From Branchiostoma floridae (lineage: Eukaryota > Chordata > Leptocardii > Amphioxiformes > Branchiostomatidae), in the NCBI RefSeq assembly GCF_000003815.2, contig NC_049985.1, forward strand, positions 22,739,862 to 22,803,861: 64,000 bases of DNA, given 5' to 3'. A program made the position numbers and the translations under genes. Below are positions 57,169 to 64,000 of the stretch, one piece after another (the stretch's first letter is position 1; the number at the start of each line of letters is the position of its first letter). The notes beneath the pieces are model-generated. The model was given only the letters and a program-made list of their open reading frames with translations. It had not been told where the DNA came from and did not search any database.

Positions 57169-57689
57169 TGATTGCCCTTTCGTAAGTCACAGCATATATT
57201 CTTGGTTGGACGTTCTAGGAACAAATTTTTACCTTTGGAATAGACATTTTTAGCTTTTGTAAACGTATAAAAGGGAAGATAACCCCTTGACGAGGTACAG
57301 CAAATACCATAAATTGTGCTATACAGAACTCCTTTGAATGACTCGCGTGATGACCTAGATATGACACACAAAAGCGGAATTATGTGCAGAAAATTGAAAT
57401 AGGAGTAACGTGTTTGTCTTGTTTAGTTGGCATTATAACGGGATTAAGAACTTATTTGACGGCATAGCCCACAAACAATGCATACGGTGAAGTAATTCTC
57501 CAACAAACACGGCCCTGGACATTACCGATGAAGAATATACATCGACAGGTAAGTAACCAGTACATCAGCCTAACAACTGGAATATTGTTATAACTATTGG
57601 CGTAAATCTGCATTTTCAAATTCCATATGATGACGCAAACGTTTCAAGTAAAGTTATAAATGTATCAATATCTTTTTAAAAGCCGTAAG

Positions 57690-57915
57690 GGTTGCTAAAT
57701 TGTTTTGCACTGTGTTTAGAGCACGGTATTGGAAGGTGGAGCCCATCCCTCTCCTTACACCGCCTTTTACCTCCCCAACGGAAGTCATATATACCCAATT
57801 TGTGACCTGGTAAGATTGAAGAAGTCGTGTAAAGTGCCTTTCCCAAGGGCATAACGCCAGTTGTGTGTAAGGGGATTAAAACCAATGACCCCTGGTTCTT
57901 GGCCAAACACTAAAA
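57690..57915 (-). mobile_element. SINE-like repeat, copy 2 (partner at 52660)
   Basis: Ordered blocks as in copy 1; on the minus strand 'aaccaggggtcattggtttt' then aatcccctta resembles a tRNA B-box region. Confidence 0.6.
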
Positions 57916-58049
57916 TTTATTGCAAATTCTTGCCCGTGGGCTTATTACAGGTAACATGAGAGATTCAAACATTGTGAAAACACTATCACAAGTGTCTACT
58001 CTAGTTTGAAACTAGTAATAGCTAACTCTAGATCCTGGGTTACTGTATT

Positions 58050-58322
58050 ATATAGCTACCTGTGGGCGAAAGAACCTGTAACCATTGTATGGCAAAACCG
58101 GTGGAAGACGAAATACATTTTATTTCTAACTGCCTCTCTAACGATCAGGAAAGAAATGAGTTATTTGAAGAGGCATGCAAATTCCACAAAAATTTCCAAA
58201 CGCTTACCGACGAAAACAAAACTATAACGCTGTTAACGTCACATAACCCACGCATCATAGAAAAAGTGGGACACTTCGTCTTCCACTGCTTCCAGAAAAG
58301 AAGTCAAACCCTAAATACGTAG
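58050..58322 (+). pseudogene. Reverse-transcriptase C-terminal Cys-His relic
   Basis: The open frame (no ATG at its start) reads ERTCNHCMAKPVEDEIHFIS, then NCLSNDQERNELFEEACKFH and a further 45 residues. The pattern R.C..C....VEDE.HF...C....R..LF is the Cys-rich C-terminal tail found in many non-LTR retrotransposon polyproteins. Upstream the expected RT sequence is absent and the preceding codons are interrupted, so this is a truncated relic. It could also be a captured domain in an amphioxus gene; no flanking exons support that. Confidence 0.7.
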
Positions 58323-60190
58323 ATTGTAGCTCTCAGCAGTTCATACCATTGATAGAATAGTCACTCGTTTACACTTGTCACCATTGTTATCTATACCAAA
58401 GTATTTCATTTTATACATGTTTATTATATTTTCTGTATGTTTCATGTTGCAATTAGCCCTCGGGCAAGAACTTGCAAATAAACTTCCTTATTATTATCAT
58501 TATATTATTTTCTGGGCTTTGCACCCCAACAATTACGCCAACAAGACGCCAAAAATTTTACAGGTACAATACAGTATGGCGTTCTTGTTCGATGGATAAA
58601 TGTTATACTAGTACTTTGTTGAAAGATGGCTATTCCTCGGTAATTGATATGTTTGCTTTGAGGGCGTTTCGCTACTCGATATCTTTTGTAAATGGCACTG
58701 ATATGTTTATATATATACGGCTGACTAGATCGCGACTGATATACGTATACTAGTATCACGGCAACGCTTAGAACAGATATAACATATGTCGTATTCCCTA
58801 CATTTTAAGCATGCAGAGCTTCATGTATAAAAACGGAACACACTGAACTGTGTACAACTTGCCCATAACCAGGTACGTGTATGGGTTACATTGTTACCTA
58901 GCTACATCATATTAACGTGTAACTTAGTTTAAAACATTTTCAGTTTGTCACGTTGCTTCCCAACGACCTATTACCCGGACTTTTGTTCGTCATTTGTGCA
59001 ATTAGTATGGCTGGTATCAGAATAATGCAATTAAAACCTTGACAAATTAATCTTACTGGTGTGTTAAGTAGTTAAACCACTGCTTGGATGACGGTATTGC
59101 TAAGGAACAGGTTGGAAATATTTGCTAACAGTATACATTGCTGTAACAGTAGATGTGTGTTTTAGGTGTACTTTTTAGTTAATACTGTAGAACCCACTCT
59201 TGCACCTGCACCCGTAAAGTAATTCAAATTCTTTACGTATGTATGGGGCTTTGTATATTGTTAGTACTACTGTTATACCTACGATTTCCGTGTGCCATTG
59301 TGCTATACCTCTACATTCCTATGTCTCTTAAACTTATAAATCCATGTTTCGACTTCCTTAACTAAGTCAAACTTCTTTTGTGTATCTGACTTGAGTTAAA
59401 AGAAATATAGTTACGGTGATATGCTGTTAAATGCATACAAACGCGAGGCGCTAACTCTATATCTTTAAGTGGGAGATACTGTTTCTAAACTGTATGAAGA
59501 TTATGAGACATTATGATGATATAGGTTTGGTTATAGCTTCGTTTGTATTTTGCTGTTTTGCAATATACCGTAAAACACTGGCGATTGTTGAATGTTTTGT
59601 CAGTTTGTGTCACCCGTCGTAGACGCAAACGCAAACCAATTTAAACCACATGCCTGAACTGCCTAGTACATGTGCTATGGTATATAACTGGAGTATATCA
59701 GAATATGCTATAATAGAACTCTTAAACCGATCTGTAGTCCATTATGTATTATCAGCAGTTCTGACCCTAACTGCCCCCCTCCCCCTTACCCTAGTAACTA
59801 ACAATACACAGATCCCGACCCTAACAACAACAAAAAATAGAATGAGGTTGTGCCAACAAACCCTACACAAAGCACAAGTGGATAACCCCGTTAAGTTACA
59901 CCCAGCCGCCATATATATGATACGATCCCGGACAGCTAGCAAACGCCTGAATCCGACTTAATTCACTGCCACCGTCTGAAAGAAATTGAGTCCTATTCAT
60001 CTTTTATTATACAAGATTTACTTTTCTTTCACCCCGTGTCGAAACCCCCATGTCAGTCGGTTAGCTTAACCTGGCAGGTATATCAATACCCGGTGTTTTG
60101 TGAGCTGTTATTGGGCTATCAATTATACCCCCCTTGGCGACCACGGGGCCCTTTGTTTTCCTATAGAGTAGAACAGTGACATACCTCAGA
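58323..60190. other. Intergenic, nothing recognised
   Basis: AT-rich. Frames 58375-58759 and 59650-59961 lack support. Confidence 0.5.
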
Positions 60191-60392
60191 ATAAAAGGGG
60201 GCGATCGCGAGGGAGATATACGCGCCATTGCCAACGTTAGCAGCTAAAACAAAGGCTGTAGGGATCAGTCGTCTAACTAGTACTACCAGTCAGTCTTTTA
60301 TTCAGACATTTGCTGTGGATTTGACAGCAGACTGAAGGGAGTTAGGGACCCAAGAGTGGCACACACGAGGGGAACGAACGTCGGAACGAAAG
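60190..60392 (+). promoter_or_regulatory. Candidate promoter and 5' non-coding exon
   Basis: A GC-richer block with 'gaataaaagggggcgatcgc' (possible TATA-like plus GC box) followed by about 180 bp that ends at a donor gaacgaaag|gtaact (60393). The next plausible exon starts at 60613. Confidence 0.4.
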
Positions 60393-60612
60393 GTAACTCT
60401 GTTCCGCTGGCTTCGCTGAGTTTACGGACAAGGATAGAATAATAGTCAGCAACAATGGCGACAGGTGTACATCAACAAACCGGCCACCATTAGAACGTTG
60501 TGTTGACAATTTCCAATCTAACTAGACAATATGGTGTTCTTATTAATTTATAATCTTAGAGTAGATTCTTTTGGAAGTGTTTTAGTTGTACGTTAGCCTT
60601 TTTTATCGTCAG

Positions 60613-60693
60613 GAATTTCGTTGAGACGTTTCGTTCCTCGGTATACCTTTCCAACAATTACAGAGTGGAAATTTGATATGAGTGCCATTGTGG
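60613..60693 (+). CDS. Candidate N-terminal exon (MSAIV) of an unrecognised gene
   Basis: Acceptor ttttttatcgtcag, then 65 bp of 5' UTR, ATG at 60678 (gatATGAGT) and MSAIV plus one base up to the donor GTGG|gtagta. A second donor three bases on (gta|gtaagt) would add one codon. The coding part is 60678-60693. Phase matches the exon at 61215. Confidence 0.35.
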
Positions 60694-61214
60694 GTAGTAA
60701 GTTCACCGTGACAATGAGAGCCTATACTTTGTGGAGTCATATGGTTCATTATGATTCTAAATGTTTTTCCTGCCATTTTTATGCAATAATTTTAATCATT
60801 ACTAACTGAATGAACTGAACTGAACTTAATCATTGACAGTTTGTAACGTGTTTAAAAGATACTTATTAGGTAGGTGAACTATTTCTTCGTCTCCTGTTTT
60901 TTTCAAGAAGTCTCAATGACTATGCCACGAGATATCGGAATTCTTGGTCTCAAAATTCAAATTTCTTGGTTATAAAGAATCATTGAAGACTAAATTTTAC
61001 CTGTCTCTGTTTTCTTAAATAAAAAAATTTAACTAGATATGGTGTCGTTATGACAATATATTGATGTATAATATCTACCCTTAGAACGGACCGAAACCAA
61101 AAACCGGTACGGTGGAACCAGTTTTGTTTAAATAATGAAAACAAGGGTTATATAACTGTCTAAAACTCTCACTACTGGTTGATTATTGTGTTAAAATTTT
61201 GATCAATGTTTCAG

Positions 61215-61321
61215 ATGATAGTTTTAGGGCACCCCCGTCCCCATCACCTATAGCTACCATCTGTCAGCATGTGCACTCAGTCCGCCCCAGTTCTAACCAG
61301 GCATGCGTGTCGCACGGGTAA
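61215..61321 (+). CDS. Candidate second exon, Ser/Pro-rich
   Basis: Acceptor gatcaatgtttcag. Joined to MSAIV it reads DDSFRAPPSPSPIATICQHV, then HSVRPSSNQACVSHG. It either stops at TAA 61319-61321 or splices out at GG|gtaaag (61318). The whole segment is GC-rich and stop-free, in contrast to its surroundings. The TAA and donor lie exactly at the left edge of a family A MITE (61319-61549). If the donor is used, the remaining exons lie beyond the window. No family recognised. Confidence 0.38.
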
Positions 61322-61549
61322 AGGGGTTATCACCTCACAGAAGTTGCGGCACGTTTGCGGCGACGCTGCGACCAAGTGCTCAACAACATTTCACAGATAA
61401 AAACTATTTTGTTTACGCTTTGTACGTTTTGATACCTTTTTAGTCATACTTGTGTGTTTTGCAAGCTATTCTCAAATTTGAAGTCAAGGGTAAGACAAAT
61501 GTCATTCTAAACGCAGCGACGCCGCAATCCAGTGAGATACCACCCTAAA
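61319..61549. mobile_element. MITE, family A, copy 6
   Basis: Left 'taaaggggttatcacctcac'; right 'gccgcaatccagtgagatac' then caccctaaa. The core 'tttagtcatacttgtgtgtt' and 'ctcaacaacatttcacagat' are present. Confidence 0.8.
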
Positions 61550-61775
61550 TCCCAAACTGCGATCACGTTGCGACCTCACTGCGCTATAAATTTGCTTTGT
61601 GTAATCTTTGATTTCGTTACTGAAATATCATGCAAAAGTTTGTCAAGTAAAAGTGTGTCTAAAAAGCACAAAAAGCGTGAATTTTCATCTGTAAAATTCG
61701 TTGAGAGATCTGTCAAATACATCGGTCGCAGGGAGGTCGCAGTGATCAGGTCGCAGTGAGATTGCCGCCCCACGG
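61550..61775. mobile_element. MITE, family B-like, abutting family A copy 6
   Basis: 'gatcacgttgcgacctcact' at the left and 'ggtcgcagtgagattgccgc' at the right are inverse. The interior has 'aaattcgttgagagatctgt' and 'gtctaaaaagcacaaaaagc'. There is a local duplication of 'ggtcgcag(g/t)' near the right end. Confidence 0.75.
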
Positions 61776-63532
61776 GGTTTGAGTTATTGTCTTTAGGAAG
61801 AATCAATGTACAGGCATACATCTACATTACATTTAGTATTAAGAGTACACTACTACTCTGAATACTAGTACTCTGAATACTACAGTCTAGGAGTATGATC
61901 ATGTAATATCATATCGTGTGATAGTAACGTTAGAAAGGTCAACCTCTTGGGTCATGTCACTATGTTGTTTGGCTATGGAGTAGTTTTCATCTTTAGATCA
62001 ATCAAAACATTTGATACCACCACGTGGTTTAACCCCATACAGTTTTACATTTCAACAAACATGTTCTTGCCACGTTACATGCTTATAGTACGTCAAGCAT
62101 TTGGCACTTTCCTAAAAGCCAGATTAATTCTCAATACCATTTTTATGATCATGAAGCAATATCGTTGTCCATGTACTGGTTTATTTTACATTATGTTAGA
62201 CCACTTTAACTTGGGTACAAAGCGTTTTGAAATGTTATGGAAGACTTTTTTTTGCGTGTGTTTGCATATGCATGACTAACGTTATGTCAACACTTCGCTA
62301 CAACATTTTAGAACCATTACTGTCGGGGGTCCAGGTAAATCGACTCTCCTCTTTTGTAGCTTTGAAGGGAGTACTGAATGCCGTGTGAGAAAGTCTCTCT
62401 GCTTCAACTAAGTAAAAGCTTCCAAAAGGAGCAGCTGTACAACTATTGACTTGTTATCGCCATACTCAAGTCTGAAGAAGCACTACACATTGATTGCGTT
62501 TGTGTAATTAGTCTGTATGTACTTAGTACCGTGTTAAAGCGAAACACTCCTTATCTGATTTGCTGGGATTCCTAACAAAATGTCTTTCACTCTTGTTGAC
62601 TGCGCCTTTGGTAGAAAACGTTGAAGAAAAATCGTTAAGCCTGAAAAAAACTGTTGCTTTCCCGATATTGGTCCTATATAGACATAAAAAGTCTTCCATA
62701 ACTTCCCTAATAACCAAGTTATCTATTCATAACTAAGGAAATACAGAACAATCAACGTTTCGGCGAGCGTCTTTCATCTTCTCATTAGTGTACTCATGTC
62801 TGGTTCATTCTGAACTGCAGCTAGGTGCCGCTTCTAAAAATGCGGTCCCAAACGTAACGTCAGATTTAACATTTCTGTACAATCGTCGTTCTGAATTCGT
62901 GCAGCGTGTTCTATGAAATGTGTATAACAATGCAGCAAACCTTATATTTCTGTCGTCACAACATCCATAAGATTAAGATTCTGTTTTTCTGACAACTACA
63001 GGGCATGGGAGAATACTTCTTTTTGCGTAATGGCTCATTATCTAAACCGACAATTCTTTCAGAACCAATCACTTAGAACGCTTCGCGTACATCCTATTTG
63101 TTCCACACACTGAAAGTCCAGAATGTCCCTTCTGTCCCTTGTGTAAACTGGCCACAATGGTCACCAATGGTCCAGCCGAATTTCAGGCCATGGTCATTGC
63201 ATAAGCTTGTAAGTTCCAAAGTCTAGGGTAAGGAATCTATCAACACGTTTAGTGTTGTGTTGTGACGGTAACAGTCAAGTATGTCGGTAGTACTTAGGGT
63301 TTGACGTAATAGGTATTAGCATAGCGCGTTTGCTGATGCGTCGCTATGTACGTAGTCGTATGGGCGAGTAACTACATATGGAATGTATTATTTACACTTC
63401 GGCTTAGCAAATAGGATGGTTGATAGATGTTGACTACTTGGAAATGCAAGTCTCTCTCTCTCCCTAAGCTTTTTCGCGCAACTTAACTTATGTTTTGATT
63501 GTAGGTAGTTAAAAAAAGCCGACACATGCCAG
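61776..63532. other. Intergenic, nothing recognised
   Basis: AT-rich. The 110-codon frame 61947-62279 lacks support. The motif 'caatcaacgtttcggcgagc' at 62750 is the inverse type of that at 30319. Confidence 0.5.
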
Positions 63533-63758
63533 CCCCTTTCCACTAGAATCTTTCTGACTGCTAAAGCGACCAAAAAAATTAACGGGTCACAAATAACAAA
63601 TGTCATAGATTAGAAAAATCAATTTTGTTTTCAACTTAAGTATCATATTATTAATTCATAATTTTATATCGTAAATGATATCCTATTATGAAATCAACAG
63701 TCACAGAAAAACCCTACTAAGCTGTAAAGCTCAGCGACGTCGTCTATTGGAAAGGTGG
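63533..63758. mobile_element. MITE, family B, diverged copy
   Basis: 'cccctttccactagaatctt' at the left and 'cagcgacgtcgtctattgga' then aaggtgg at the right are inverse. The interior is AT-rich and the minus-strand frame 63388-63606 is inside it. Confidence 0.65.
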
Positions 63759-64000
63759 CATGCTAAATACTTCATTACCTTTGTCAAGAAGATTTTTTTT
63801 TTGGGGGGGGGGGGGCGTTTGTCTGTATGAGAACATCATAAATCGAAAAGTCGTGGATGGATCTTTAATAGAGGTATCAAGATTCATGTTGGTATTCAGA
63901 TTGGGAATAGGAAGAAACGATTAAATTTAAGTTCCTTGGTGATTTTCTATGTTGCTGTTGCGGAACTCACACTGGCACTGGCAAATATTTCTTGTTCGTT
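63759..64000. other. Window end, nothing recognised
   Basis: Contains a T8/G11 homopolymer (63795-63815) only. Confidence 0.5.

Larger units (their letters stand above)
56510..57548 (+). ncRNA. Candidate spliced transcript, mostly non-coding (doubtful)
   Basis: Three blocks with splice signals in order: one ending at ccaa|gtaagt (56644); one from acceptor ccccag (56726) with gtcATGGACGACG|gtaaga (ends 56757); and one from cttgtttag (56|57426) to atcgacag|gtaagt (57427-57548). Joined, the only frame from the ATG closes after about 15 codons. Either this is a non-coding RNA, the start lies later (ATG at about 57528, MKNIHRQ into the donor), or the sites are chance. Confidence 0.25.

Noticed and set aside
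56881-57171. 96-codon Thr-rich frame
   Set aside because: It reads through a SINE body and an imperfect ACT/ATT triplet repeat.
61947-62279. 110-codon plus-strand frame
   Set aside because: AT-rich and without any supporting signal.
1-64000. Prokaryotic-style defence system, CRISPR array or operon
   Set aside because: Introns, SINEs and MITEs show eukaryotic nuclear DNA; the tandem arrays have units far longer than CRISPR repeats and no cas-like genes.

Overview
This window looks like invertebrate chordate nuclear DNA, most likely a cephalochordate (amphioxus, Branchiostoma). That is inferred from an intron-split vertebrate-style GABA-A receptor subunit, an OTU deubiquitinase-like gene, a histidine-N-acetyltransferase-like (NAT16-type) gene, AT-rich intergenic DNA full of miniature inverted-repeat elements and tRNA-headed SINEs, and two 100-bp N scaffold gaps. 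There are no operons, ribosome binding sites, CRISPR arrays or other prokaryotic features. Genes are short GC-richer exons between GT/AG introns, so most long frames elsewhere are chance or sit in repeats.

Layout. 1-8.6 kb: repeats only (alternating foldback arms, a SINE, tandem arrays at 0.4-1.1, 4.2 and 4.7-5.45 kb, and a perfect-looking hairpin at 6.8 kb). 8.68-13.36 kb (+): the 3' three coding exons (TM1-TM4) of a GABA-A receptor alpha/gamma-like subunit; its extracellular exons were not found. Foldback elements lie in its large intron and 24 bp after its stop. 14.9-16.4 kb: tandem array of about 172-bp units. 19-20.1 kb: degenerate repeats. 22.66-25.40 kb (-): a two-exon OTU-family cysteine protease with a long Ser-rich tail. 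27.98-30.59 kb (-): a three-exon NAT16/HISAT-like acetyltransferase with a LINE relic in its second intron and a 240-bp hairpin upstream. 34.1-35.6 kb (+): a previously hidden three-exon gene for a 70-residue basic protein, assembled here from splice sites and a TATA box. 37.1-38.5 kb (+): a 128-residue acidic protein. 39-43.5 kb: a cluster of MITEs. 45.5-46.4 kb (-): a 248-residue mostly disordered protein. 47-60 kb: SINEs, a complete piggyBac-like MITE, another foldback element and a reverse-transcriptase tail. 60.2-61.3 kb (+): candidate first exons of a gene that may run beyond the window.

The identifiable genes (ion-channel subunit, deubiquitinase, acetyltransferase) do not form a pathway; they are ordinary neighbours. 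I see no multi-gene 'system'. The most interesting material is the small spliced gene at 34.2-35.1 kb, the candidate N-terminal exons at 60.6-61.3 kb whose stop/donor coincides with a MITE edge, and a group of MITEs that share one internal core but carry different terminal repeats.
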